64,000 nucleotides of DNA from Enoplolaimus lenunculus (Eukaryota; Nematoda; Enoplea; Enoplida; Thoracostomopsidae), in NCBI GenBank assembly GCA_030248215.1, contig JASANG010000919.1, positions 1 through 64,000 of the forward strand. The letters are read 5' to 3'. Positions 45,297 to 56,219 of this stretch are shown here, piece by piece; within the stretch, counting starts at the first letter, position 1, and each line of letters opens with the position of its first letter. The notes under the pieces are model-generated. The model was not told the DNA's origin. It worked only from the letters and a program-made list of their open reading frames with translations, and did not search any database. The position numbers were made by a program, and so were the translations under genes.

Positions 45297-45558
45297 AACC
45301 CTTTCTCACATGAATATTTTCTATTTCCCCTGAGACCTACTTTTATGGTAGGATTCGAACTCCAGTGGCTGGAGTGGGAGGCGTATACCATCTTACTCAG
45401 CTATAGGAGTTTGACGCTCGAGCCCGAGGGGGCTCTCACGTCTTGTGGTGATTCAGCACTATATACATGTTGCAATTGTTAAACACGGTGCGATATATAT
45501 TTACCGTATATACACTGCGCTGAGTTGCCTAAAGGCAACTCAATGTAAGAAGGGGTTA
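45297..45558 (-). mobile_element. tRNA-core TIR element G, copy 1
   Basis: Begins AACCCTTTCTCACATGAA and ends CTCAATGTAAGAAGGGGTT, short inverted ends. Inside on the minus strand is a tRNA-like stretch (TAGCTGAGTAAGATGGTATA, about 35 bases, then GAGTTCGAATCCTA). A hairpin GAGTTGCC-TAAA-GGCAACTC lies near one end. Confidence 0.8.
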
Positions 45559-45596
45559 TAGATAGTAAACTAAAAAATTTTCGCTTAACCCTTTCT

Positions 45597-45804
45597 CACA
45601 TGAATATTTTCTATTTCTCCTGAGACCAACTTTTATGGTAGGATTCGAACTCCAGTGACCGGAAGTGGAGGCGTATATCATCACCACTCAGCTATAGGAG
45701 CTTGACGCTCGAACCCGAGGGGGCTCTCACGTCTTGTGGTGATTTAGTACTATGTATACGTGTTATTTACCGTATATACACTGCTCTCTCAATGTGAGGG
45801 GTTA
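45597..45804 (-). mobile_element. tRNA-core TIR element G, copy 2
   Basis: Same structure as copy 1, directly following it with a repeated GATAGTAAACT spacer. The part next to the right end is shortened. Confidence 0.78.
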
Positions 45805-46688
45805 AATGTTTAATATGTTTACGCAGATTTTTTAACGAAATCTCAGCAATTTTTGCTCAACATTGTTCCAAAAGTTTAAACAAAACGCACCAAAAAAATC
45901 TGTAACGCGAGTCGGGTAGAGAATTTCAGCCGTAAGTATAGCCGCGGGTAAAGATTTGCATCACGCGGGTAAAAAATTCACTGTTTTTACTCGCGCCAAA
46001 CTTTTAAGTGTTAAGGTGCAAAACATAAGCTATTGTTTGTTTTAATACTTCTGGTCAGTTGCTGTCTGGTGCTTTATTTAGTTGGGTTCGAAATTAATTA
46101 TTGTCACCGTCTTCAGGCAGCGCTCCGTTTTCGCTAACGGTAATGTTCAAATGTGTTGAAGATACGACGGAACGACTTTTAATTAAAAAAGTTGTAGTTA
46201 ATAAATTCTTAAGTAACTGGAATTTTTGTTCATTCAACTGTTTTATACAAATGGTGTTTTATAACATCCAGATATTGAAAACCTTTGAAAATTCGTAATT
46301 CAAGTAGTGAAACCTAGAGCTTGCTTGCAATTTTAAATCAGAAATTTTTAATCGAAAGCTGTGGTGTGCGCGATAAGTCGAATACAATACACTGGATGTA
46401 TGCACTGAATAGGACATTCGTGCAGTCGGCCAATGGACTCTGCTTCGGTAGCTTTGCTAAATGACACCTTGCTCCATGCAGCCTCGAGAGTTGGTATATA
46501 CGACCGCTGTTTTTGTCGTTTGTTGGAGCAATACTAGCATCTTCGCTGTCTACTGATATTCCATCACAACAAACTACCAACTTCCAAAGAATTTCAAAGC
46601 AGGGAATTAAAAACTACCGAATCACTGAACTGGAGTATACTGTGAATTTTTATTTATGCCCAAACGAGATTAAACCGCAAAAAATATT

Positions 46689-46802
46689 GAGTCAAATTGA
46701 CTCTTTCCGAAATAGGCTTTTCCGGACTACACAAATTGAGTCAAATTTGACTCAGTTTGTGTAGTCCGTAAAAGCCTATTTCGGACAGAGTCAATTTGAC
46801 TC
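46689..46802. repeat. 114-base near-perfect palindrome without a loop
   Basis: Two 57-base arms meet at 46745/46746 and match at 54 of 57 positions. GAGTCAAA/TTTGACTC stands at both outer ends and again at the centre. No gene or known element was recognised in it. Confidence 0.93.
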
Positions 46803-47371
46803 ACCATTCTTTGGAGTGTAGGTTGAAAGAAAAGCATAAGGATCATTGGCTCTTCAGCGACTTTGACTCATTTATTTCTGATAAATCCTAGCTAAGGCGA
46901 ATAGACATAAAACTACATATATATACATACACTTCTAGCGTAGATTTTCCCCAGTCAGAATCTTGGTTAAAAAATTTTTGCGCCATGTTCTTGCAATTTC
47001 GTTGATGAAATTATTTCTAATTTTTCAAACGTGTGTTATTCAATGAGTTTGATTTTAAACTGGGGTAATTTTTAACTCAAAATTAACGAAAATCGAAAAA
47101 AGCGGCAAAACAATGGTTTGACAACACGTTAGATTATTGTTTATACAAGCAGATAATTTAACGTGATTTCAGATGAATGAATTTTGTTTCACCTCTGACT
47201 CCGGCTGGTTGATTTTTCACCTGTGGATTGCATGCTGAACGCTTTTTCGAGTTAAGTAGCGCTTAGCCCTTACCATATGTATGGCTTTCAGTCAAATGAC
47301 TTGTAACCTTTTATGTGTAAAAGCTATAACGCGAAACTTCATTAAGCGATAAATTTTCAGTTTACTATCTA

Positions 47372-47638
47372 TAACCCTTTCTCACATTGAGTTGCCTGTA
47401 GGCAACTCAGCGCAGTGTAAATACGTTAAATAGTATATATGGCACCGTGCTTAACAATTGCAACACGTATACATAGTACTAAATCACCACAAGACGTGAG
47501 AGCCCCCTCGGGCTCGAGCGTCAAGCTACTATAGCTGAGTGGTGATGGTATACGCCTCCAACTCCAGTCACTAGAGTTCGAATCCTAGTATAAAATAGGA
47601 CTCAGGGAAATAGAAAATATTCATGTGAGAAAGGGTTA
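47372..47638 (+). mobile_element. tRNA-core TIR element G, copy 3
   Basis: Opposite orientation to the other copies. It has TAGCTGAGTGGTGATGGTAT and GAGTTCGAATCCTAG on the plus strand, both inverted ends, and the GTTGCCTGTAGGCAAC hairpin. Confidence 0.8.
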
Positions 47639-47839
47639 AAGTGCAAAGCATCTGTGATCTTTAAAATATTAGTTTAGCTTCAGGCGCAGGTAAAAGGTGG
47701 GTCGCGGGTAAATCTATTTTGCGCGGGTATACCCGCGGGTAAAAAAACTTTATTTGTGTTATTTGCGTGGGTACAGGTGGGGTCGGGTAAAAACATCCTT
47801 ACCCACTTCCTATTCTGGTTTACGTATATATACATGCCT

Positions 47840-48005
47840 GTGTAATACACAATGTTGACGTACGGCGCCGTCCGTCACCATGTGCCGTCGTCCGTCACCG
47901 TGCTATATCGTACGCAAATAACTCACGTGCGATAACATATGGTGACGGATGGCGCCGTATGGATAACGCACGGTGACGGACGGCGCTAGACGTCAAGTAT
48001 AGCTC
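47840..48005. repeat. GC-rich inverted repeat (GTCCGTCACC)
   Basis: GGCGCCGTCCGTCACC occurs at the left and GGTGACGGACGGCGC at the right, with an extra copy of each in between. A similar sequence lies at about 27925-28075. Confidence 0.7.
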
Positions 48006-48014
48006 ACCCCTAAA

Positions 48015-48225
48015 GGGGTTAGGCCTGCGCGTTTAGGTGCTGGCTAGGTTTAAGCTATTCTTAGAACTTCGTGTAAGACTTAGGCTTACGCTTAGGTCTA
48101 GGTTCTGGCTTTGGCCTAGATTCAGGCTTGAAAGGTTTGGCTTGAACGTAGAGCGTAAACTTAGGCTTGGCCTAGGCGTAAGTTTATGTTTTGGTTTAGG
48201 CTTAGGCTTACGGCTTTATACGATT
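48015..48225. repeat. Degenerate TTAGGC-rich tract beside the minisatellite
   Basis: Many GGCTTAGG, CTTAGGCTTA and CTAGGTTC words are spread over 210 bases immediately before the 18-bp minisatellite. Confidence 0.6.
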
Positions 48226-48248
48226 ATAACTCTATAGGTACACGTTAT

Positions 48249-48826
48249 AGGGCTACAGTCGGGTTCATCCCAACGCTTGGTTTTACCGCAACAGATGGTT
48301 TCATCCCAACAATTGGTTTTACCCCAACGGTTGGTTTCACCCCGACGGTTGGTTTTACCCCAACTGTTGGTTTCATCCCAACGGTTGGTTTCACCCCAAC
48401 GGTTGGTTTCACCCCAACGATGCGTTTCAACCCAACGGTTGGTTTCACCCCAACGGTTGTTTCACCCCAACGGTTGGTTTCACACCAACGGTTGGTTTTA
48501 CCCCAACGGTTGGTTTCTCCCTAACAATACGTCTCACCCCAACGGTTGGTTTCACCCCAACGGCTGGTTTCACCCAAACGGTTGGTCTCACCCCAACGGC
48601 TGGTTTCACCCCAACGGTTGGTTTTACTCCAATGGATGGTTTCACCCCAACGATTTGTTTTACCCCAACGGTTGGTTTCACAGCAACGGTTAGTTTCACC
48701 CCAACGGTTGGTTTCACCCGCACGGTTAGTTTCACCCCCACGGTTGGTTTCACCCTAACTGTAGGTTTCACCCAAACGGTTGGTTTTAACCCAACGGTTA
48801 GTTTCACCCCAACGGTTCATTTGAAA
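48249..48826. repeat. 18-bp minisatellite, about 32 units
   Basis: The unit is GGTTGGTTTCACCCCAAC with single-base variants. Since 18 is divisible by three, several frames on both strands stay open (GFTPTV, WFHPNG and VKPTVG repeats). I treat it as non-coding. Confidence 0.93.
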
Positions 48827-48839
48827 CATATCCCATGTT

Positions 48840-50095
48840 GCCCAAGTGCTGAGCAATTTTTTCTAGTATTACTAATTATTTATGCTTGTTTATTCGAACA
48901 TAAACTTGAAAACTGAAAACATTGGATGCTTAAACTTTAATACACGGGTAAAACTTTAATTAATGCATAGTAGGTATTGTTCGGTTGACCTTTTGTTAAA
49001 ATGTGTATTATGTTTGCGATATTGGTTGGGTTGCAAAAAGATCCTTATGTCCTGCGTTAACCTAAGTCTGTTAACTTTAAGTCATTATTTTTCAAAATAA
49101 AATTTTCCAAGAAAAGGAAACGCAACTATGGAAATTTACAGTAAACCGAGATGAATCTACTGTACGTTAAAGATTTTCTAAATGTCAACATCGAAGGTTA
49201 TTTACTCACAGACAGACTTAAGTCATATTCCAACTTGTTTATGTAATCCCATCAATATGCGGCATCTTTTGATTTAATGACAATCATAGCGCTTACCCAT
49301 CTCTGAGTCGAAAGTTCTGACTGGGCTTAACGCAAACTTAAATATATACAATTTCCAGATTCAAGCAACATACAAAAACAAAGCTTATTGTTGTTCGGCA
49401 TAACACTTTATATTTTCTATGGTTTGTGATATTTTCCTAAATTCATGCTGCAATTTCGTATAAAATTTAGTTGTCCCATACTATCATTTCGGCTTGTTAC
49501 GAGTGGTGCTGTGCAGTTACCACTTTTTCTACCGGCAAGTCGGATATTCCCCGGCGTCCCCGATGCCGAGGAATATCCGCCGGCACGCTAGAGGGAGGAC
49601 CTTGAGACCTTTTAAAATCGAATATTTCAACAATTTCAATTTGGCATGGGATGATTAGGGGAAGTCGTGAGAAGCTCAAATATGCAAAAATTTTCAAAAT
49701 CTAACAGTCTGGGCAAACGCTGTCAGGGGGAAACCGAACAGACCCAAAAAAATTGGGCATGTGCCCTCTCTTAGGTTCTTCATATCACCGCCTCTGGCCT
49801 AAGCGGCGATGCATTCGATTAAAATTCAACGAAAACATTCTTAAGGGGTTATTGAGAATACATTTAGCGTTCATCTAAAATGTGGCGTCCGCGCGTCAGG
49901 ACCATATTCCCAAAAAAATCAGCCAACCGGACTTCGTGTCTAGGCACAACTATTTTATGCATCCGCTAGTGACGGATTGTAGGAAACTTTATGGCTTACA
50001 TAGTAGTCAAGTAAAACATGCCTATTTGAGGTAATGAACTCAGCTCATCGTGGACACTCAAAGAGATTTAAAGATAGTAAACTGAAAATTTTTCG
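48840..50095. other. Intergenic, no gene recognised
   Basis: AT-rich. A GC-richer patch at 49500-49620 has an imperfect inverted GGATATTCC/GGAATATCC pair. Nothing else stands out. Confidence 0.5.
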
Positions 50096-50098
50096 CTT

Positions 50099-50366
50099 AA
50101 CCCTTTCTCACATGAATATTTTCTATTTCCCCTGAGACCTACTTTTATGCTAGGATTATAACTCCAGTGACTGGAGTGGGAGGCGTATACCATCACCACT
50201 CAGCTATAGGAGCTTGACGCTCGAGCCCGAGGGGGCTCTCACGTCTTGTGCTGATTTAGTACTATGTATACGTGTTGCAATTGTTAAACACGGTGCGATA
50301 TATACTATTTAACGTATATACACTGCGCTAAGTTGCCTACAGGCAACTCAATGTGAGAAGGGGTTA
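50099..50366 (-). mobile_element. tRNA-core TIR element G, copy 4
   Basis: Full length with both inverted ends and the hairpin. The B-box-like segment is changed here (GAGTTATAATCCTAG). Confidence 0.8.
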
Positions 50367-50783
50367 AAACAGCTTTGCAAATATGTTAGCGTTTAGTGTA
50401 TAACATTGTCATACTAAGAGTGTATGTAGTGAAAATTTGAACCGCGTGGCGGATCGAGAATCCCCGCCAGTTTTAAATTGATCCCCATTCCACCCCGCAC
50501 CCCATGCGAATCCCCATAGGATCCCCATTTCCATGAGATCCCTGCAGTGATTTAGATTTCTAATACTTGTGTGATTGGAGAAACAGACATTTTTATCGCT
50601 TGTGCTAATTGTAACCGCGATGAAGCTGAACTGTAAGCAGAGTTAATTTCTGTTCGTACCTTTTCCTACCGGCTCGAGCATATCAAGATTGTATCCGCCT
50701 TTACCTAAAATATGCAGCGTTTATAAATAGTATATAAACTGAAAATTTTTCGCTTAAAGATAGTAAACTGAAAATTTTTCGCT

Positions 50784-50888
50784 TAACCCTTTCTCACATG
50801 AATATTTTCTATTTCCCCTGAGACCTACTTTTATGCTAGGATTCGAACTCCAGTGACTGGAGTGAGGGGCGTATGTGAGAAGGGGTTA
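50784..50888 (-). mobile_element. tRNA-core TIR element G, copy 5 (internally deleted)
   Basis: Both ends are kept, but the centre from after CTGGAGTG to near GTATGTGAGAAGG is lost. The GATAGTAAACTGAAAATTT leader occurs twice just upstream. Confidence 0.75.
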
Positions 50889-50962
50889 ACTTCCCCAATA
50901 ATAAATGTTCTAAGGCTTTTCGCGCTTCGCCTGTAGTTTAGTACATTTTAAACTTGATTCAG

Positions 50963-51201
50963 TGCCGCAGTTACCGCCTTCCCCTACCTTAGCGGAATGG
51001 CTTCTGGTGGTCCCGGCAAAACCTATCTGTAATGCTAAATTGAAAAATTTGCACGTTCGGGCAATTCAGGTTAAGCATCGCATTAATTGGCTACTTGGAT
51101 TCTTGTTCGCTTCTCTCGCCACTTTTTTATCATTGCGTATTGCGCCGCTGCATGCGTGCACGCCGTTTTTGGATCAACTGCTGCAAGTAGATAATGTCTG
51201 A
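50963..51201 (+). CDS. Possible 3' terminal exon of an unknown membrane protein
   Basis: After an acceptor-like AACTTGATTCAG, an 79-codon frame (PQLPPSPTLAEWLLVVPA ... HRINWLLGFLFASLATF ... LQVDNV) runs to TGA. It has one strong hydrophobic segment suited to a membrane helix and coding-like composition against an AT-rich background. No upstream exon was found. Confidence 0.35.
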
Positions 51202-51654
51202 CAAAGGAACTCATCTTGCCGACCGGGAGGGAGGCTTGAAGCCTAAGCTAAGGCTTAGTGTCCAGATAATGATCTAGACAAGTTGACATTATGCGCCAAC
51301 ATGTCTTGAAGAAGAGTAGCTATAATGAATTGCATATGCTAAAACGAACTGACAATATATTGAGATAATGAACGGCATGTATACAGTTGTATAACTTGAG
51401 ACTTAGGGATGCAATAGCCGGCTGGGTAGCCGTCGATGAAATTTTATCTAAATCGTATTTTCGGGGTCCGGTAGTAACAACTACGCTATAAGTGCAAGCG
51501 CACTACGAGTCTGGGATGGATATGCCCACCCCGAACACCGATGAGCGGAGTAGCATACCTAGACAGTGCAGCCAACCTCGATCCAATCATAAGTGGTACC
51601 CGCCAAGGATAAGTGGCAAGGATTTCAATCCAGGGTAACCTACCTTATACCAAC

Positions 51655-52680
51655 TGGTTAACTGTCTCAACTGTGCCCTGTCCCAACTGTCCCGGTGTCC
51701 CAGTTGTCCCATCCCAACTGTCTTGCTGTCCCAATTGTCCCAACCGTCCTGCTGTCCCAAGTGTCCCGCTGTCCCAACTCTGTAAATTCCAATGAGTTAA
51801 TAAATCAATTCAACTAGCGAGTTGGTTATTCATTCTGAGTTAAAATCAACACACTGAAATTTACAGTGAAATGTCCCTATAGTCCCGCTATCTCAACTGC
51901 CCAACTGCCCCGCTGTCCAACTGACCCACTTTCCAAACTGTCCCGCTGTCCCAACTGTCCCGCTGTCCCAACTGTCCCGCTGTCCAAACTGTCCCGCTGT
52001 CCTAATTGTCACGCTGTTCCAACTGTTTAACTGTCCCATCTGTACCATGTTCCAACTGTCCTGCTGTCCCAACTGTCCCGGTGTCCCACTGTCCCACTAT
52101 TCCAACTGTCCTGCTCTCCCAACTGTCCCGGTGTCCCACTGTCCCACTATTCCAACTGTCCTCCTGTCCCGCTGCCCAACTGTCCCGCTGTCACATGTCC
52201 CGCTGTCCTAACTGTCCCAACTGTCCCAATTTTACCAACTTTCCAGTTGTCCCAGCTGTGTCGCTATCCCAACAGTCCCATCTGTCCCAACTGTCCGCTA
52301 TCACAACTGTCCTGCTGTCCCAAGCGTCCCGCTGTCCTGCTATCTTGACTGTCCTGCTGCCCCAGCTGTTCTAACTGTCCCGCTGTCATAACTGTTTAAC
52401 TATACTAACTGTCCCCCTGTCCCATCTGTCCCAACTGTCCGGCTGTCCCAACTATCTCGCTGGTTCAACTGTCCCGCTGCACCAACTATCCCGCTGTCCC
52501 AACTGCCCCTTCTCTCCCGTTGTCTCAACTGTTTCGCTGTTTCAGCTGGCACGCTGCCTAACTGACCCGTTGTCCCAACTAACCCCTGCTGTCCCAACTG
52601 ACCCGCTGTCCCAACTGTCCCGCTGTCTCAACTTTCCAACTGTCCCACTGTCCCAACTGTCTCAACTGTCCTGCTAATAC
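51655..52680. repeat. CTGTCCCAA-type minisatellite, about 1 kb
   Basis: Degenerate units of 9 to 10 bases (CTGTCCCAA, CTGTCCCG) run for about 1 kb, with an interruption at about 51785-51880. The strand asymmetry is strong (T/C-rich plus strand). Confidence 0.9.
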
Positions 52681-53576
52681 ATTGCATATTTAGCACAACG
52701 TTCACATTATAGACTAAAGTCTAAATTTATATGCTAACCCCTAATAATTTCGTTATACCAAAACATTTGCAACCGCCCTACGGAACATACGAAACTAAGT
52801 TTTGTGATGTGCAGCTCTGTCCATCTATGAGTTGGCATTTGATGACGCGAGGCGACGCGCAGTGCTTACTATGCATTAAGTCTATCAGTCTCGATCTCGT
52901 TGTTTTGTGTGTGCATTTCAGGACAGGAACCGCAAAATATGACAATTTTATTCCGTGTTCTGATCAGGTATTCTTTTGCTAGTACATACCTCCCAATCAT
53001 GCCCATGTGAAAATCTGATGATCTGAAATATGTATTTCGCACGAAAATATATGACGTTGACTATTTTACCAGTGAAACGAACACGAAAGCTTGACAAATT
53101 TTGGCCCTTCCTTTTTGAATTCTATAATGTTTCGTGGTATATTTGTCTTTAAAAGGGCGGCACTGTAAATTCCGTACATCTATTAACACTACGGATTTTC
53201 GTATTCTGCTTTCGCGTAAAACTGAGCATTTATATACACTCCCCATACATTTTATTCATGAATCTTTGACAACCATTGAATAAATTTTATAAAGTTCACT
53301 GCACATAGAGAATCAATTATATATAGAATATCAGTTGAAGAGTTCGTAATTATATTTGAAATGAATTTGAATATTAAATAACGATTTGAACAAAAGATAC
53401 ATTGTGGATGGGACATAAAGAGAAACGAGTTTAAAGCATATTCACTTTCTCTTCAGTTGCAAAATTTACGGATTTTTGAAAGCGAGCGAGCAGCCTATGA
53501 GTAAAGGGCAAGAATGGAGAGGTGTTTTGAAGATGAAAGGTGTGTGTATTGTAAAAATTTGGGCAGCATCAAAATC

Positions 53577-53908
53577 CAGGGTACAACCGGAGCTATCACA
53601 TCCGGCTCAGGTAGAACTTCTGCATTTCGGTAACGAAATTTTGCTTAGTGTTACAGAATTTATCTTTGTCGCGTATCCTTTTAACTTTTGGCATATTTTG
53701 TGGAAAAAATTGCCAAGATTTCGTAAAAAATTAAGCGTATAAAAACGAAACTTTAAAAATACATTACAGATATTTGCTAAAACTATTAAATTAAACGTGA
53801 TTTTAACTGCCCAATTTCGCAACACCTCCGGCTTCTAACCTCCAGCTTCGGCAAGTTTTGTTGACCTCCGGCTCCGGCGGTTTTCACCTTCGGCTTCTCC
53901 CTGCAAAG
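53577..53908. mobile_element. Family B-related element
   Basis: Starts CCAGGGTACAACCGGAGC and ends CACCTTCGGCTTCTCCCTG, with TTGACCTCCGGCTCCGG near the right end. Confidence 0.62.
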
Positions 53909-54119
53909 TACCGATATAGGCTAGTCGTTTCATAGTACATTGTAATTTTTTACTCGCTTTATTTTTAATACTCCATCTTGTGTTAATACTTTTAAAAGTG
54001 AAATTTGAAACCGTGAAAGCTAACGTCCAAACTAAACCTAAACATAAGCCTGAAAGTACACCTGTCTATATAAAAGATTAACGGACCAGTGCTATTTATT
54101 CTAACTTTATAATGATTTG

Positions 54120-54645
54120 TTGAAAATGATACCTGGAGCATCTTCGACAACCATTCTTATTCACAAGCTTAACGACACTGTGTGGGCGACATATTGTCGG
54201 ACGACGAACTGTCGCAGATTCGTGGACTTCAATATAGAATAAAGATTTAAGCCAAAATAATTAATTATATTTATTTAGTAACTTTATTTCCCTCTTTCTG
54301 ACGAGTAACTTGTCATACGTTCTGTTCTAAACGTCACTTTAAATCATTTTCAAAAACAAATTAATATGACCCGTTGTTCGAGAGAAACAAAAATTTACAA
54401 TCCTTACAAATAGTGGTGGACACTCTCATGAGCTCACCAATTTATAAACGTGTTCTGCCGTATAGTTTATTCCCAAAACGGTATTTCAAAACGTACCCCA
54501 GCCTTTTAATAGAGCAGCTTCAAAGTGCTCGGTACTTGTCAATACTATGCCATAGAACCCATAAAACTTGCACGTTTGAAACGGGAGGTCTATGAGCTGA
54601 ATAGAAACGACAAATATTTAATCAAGTATGCAAAGTAGAGTTTAA
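54120..54645 (+). pseudogene. Coding-like block broken by frame changes, host-gene remnant
   Basis: Three readable pieces in different frames follow one another: GDILSDDELSQIRGLQYR near 54188-54250; VVDTLMSSPIYKRVLPYS then FPKRYFKTYPSLLIEQLQ near 54410-54520; and IEPIKLARLKREVYELNR then NDKYLIKYAK and a stop near 54551-54638. The composition looks like a real protein, perhaps a small basic mitochondrial-type protein, but I cannot name it. No introns with good signals explain the frame changes, so a retrocopy-like pseudogene is the simplest reading. Confidence 0.35.
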
Positions 54646-54759
54646 GTCTGCTGCGTATATATAGAGAGTTTAATAATTTTCATGCTGTGTGTCTGTGGGA
54701 AATGTTCGATTTGTAGACAAATATATTTTAGTGCAAAAGGTTTCGGTGTCTGAAAACCT

Positions 54760-55030
54760 GATATACAGAAAATTCGTAGGTGGCAGCTTCAACTGAAACT
54801 TATCAGTTTAGCGCGTTTCATTTTATTTTGTCAAAATGTTCAGGAAAGAATTTCCGAGATTTTTCAGAAAATTAGCGTAAAACCAAACAGCAACATATTG
54901 CTGATATCGGCTAAAATTAACTAATTAACAATCATTTTTACTACCTAATTTCGCCTCACTTCCGGCTCCTGCAAGTTTCGTTGACCTCCAGCTCCGGCTC
55001 CGGTATTTTTCACCTCCGGTTACACCCTGG
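54760..55030. mobile_element. Family B-related element, left end decayed
   Basis: The right end TTTTCACCTCCGGTTACACCCTGG and the preceding TTGACCTCCAGCTCCGG match the copy at 53577. Confidence 0.58.
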
Positions 55031-55287
55031 TAGCTATGGCCCTACATTTCGAGAGAGTGCAGCTACAATGTGGACGTGTTTGGGAAGAAATTTTGACCTC
55101 TCGGATGTAATAAGATCAAGCTCAAGCCTGTAAAAGTGTGTTTTTCGCGACCTCGTTTCAGCGAGGTCGGGTTTAGAGTTGTTGGCTTCTTTTTTCGTTT
55201 GCATATGCATTCTGCAAACATATAGACGTATTTAATAACCCGTAAACAGTTAGCGCTACGATAAAATATTCTAGGCAGGTGTACTGC

Positions 55288-55708
55288 AGTGACCCGAATA
55301 TGATTGTGTAATAAGAGAGGGGGTTCCTATTTAAGTGTCCATAAGCGGATAGAGTCCCTAAACCCTAATTAGAGTCCATAAATGTCAATGGCCAATGTCA
55401 ATTATTCCTAACTGTAGTGCATAAATGACTCTAGGACCAAATAAAGTTGAGTTCGAAACTTTAAAGCGTACTTAAGTTTTGAAAGTACATTCCAAAGTAT
55501 TAAACCTTGCATTATCGCTCAAGCTATTGGCACAAGACAAATAAACGTTAAATTCAACGGATAGTTGCAATACCGAACATACATCAGTAAGTAATGAAGG
55601 GCGGTGGAGAACGGGTTACAAATAAATAACAGTCAGTAACCGAATAACAGGGGAACTCTCTGGAGAGGCCAAATGAATATCAGTCCCCCCTTTGATTCGG
55701 ATCACTAA
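55288..55708 (+). mobile_element. Repeat family D, most complete copy with inverted ends
   Basis: Starts GCAGTGACCCGAATATG and ends TTTGATTCGGATCACTAACTG, so AGTGACCCGAAT and its reverse bound about 420 bases. A fragment of its right half lies at 2100-2285. Confidence 0.72.
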
Positions 55709-55744
55709 CTGTAATATGTTATCAACGACGCAGTCGGATAGCAG

Positions 55745-55925
55745 GTAGCTTTGCGCACCGTGACAAATAATACGCAGGTGACGTTTGATCCCAGGCTTAA
55801 ACAGCCGTTTCTCATCGGATACATTTTTAGGGCCATTTCCGACATTCTGGTTTTTATCACCGATGTAACATTCCGTCACTTTGATGATACAGATTCTGTG
55901 TGCCGCTTTAGCTCCAGTGGGCCAG
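55745..55925 (+). CDS. Possible internal coding exon, unassigned
   Basis: Flanked by GATAGCAG and GGCCAG|GTGTGT. Reads VALRTVTNNTQVTFDPRL, then KQPFLIGYIFRAISDILV and RHFDDTDSVCRFSSSG. Composition is coding-like (near 48% GC). It begins 37 bases after a family D element. Family unknown. Confidence 0.35.
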
Positions 55926-56162
55926 GTGTGTCGAGATGAAATTAATATTTATATTTCCACTGAAAGTCGTTTTAACAAACATTTAAGTTTTCCTACACTA
56001 TTACACATGCTTAATAGTTGAAAAATATGAGCAAATGATCCTCGATGACCAACAATTTGTTAAGATTTAAAGCTTTAGACCCAAGTAAAGATCAGGGGCG
56101 GAACGGTTTTCTGTGGGACTAACAAAGAGTGAGCTTAAGTTTTAGACTGATTTGTTTTGCTT

Positions 56163-56218
56163 CACTTAGGCTTAGGTTTAGGCTTATGCTTAGGTTTAGG
56201 CTTAGGTTTAGGAATATG
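56163..56218. repeat. TTAGGC/TTAGGT interstitial repeat
   Basis: About nine hexamers alternate TTAGGC, TTAGGT and TTATGC. Looser TTAGGC-rich sequence also occurs at 48015-48225 and 39190-39235. Confidence 0.75.
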
Positions 56219-56219
56219 C

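Noticed and set aside
45340-47590. Functional tRNA genes in the TAGCTGAGTGG...GTTCGAATCC segments
   Set aside because: The acceptor stem does not form, the T-arm pairs poorly, and the segment always sits inside a repeated element. It is a tRNA relic.
48037-48916. Overlapping repeat-protein frames (GFTPTV, VKPTVG, WFHPNG)
   Set aside because: They arise from an 18-bp stop-free minisatellite and stay open in both strands equally.
52006-52374. 122-codon Ser/Cys/Pro-rich frame
   Set aside because: It is a by-product of the CTGTCCCAA minisatellite.
52731-52982. Possible short exon ending GATCAG|GTATTC near 52922-52967
   Set aside because: A 46-base segment between plausible signals without any homology or neighbouring exon is too weak to report as a gene.
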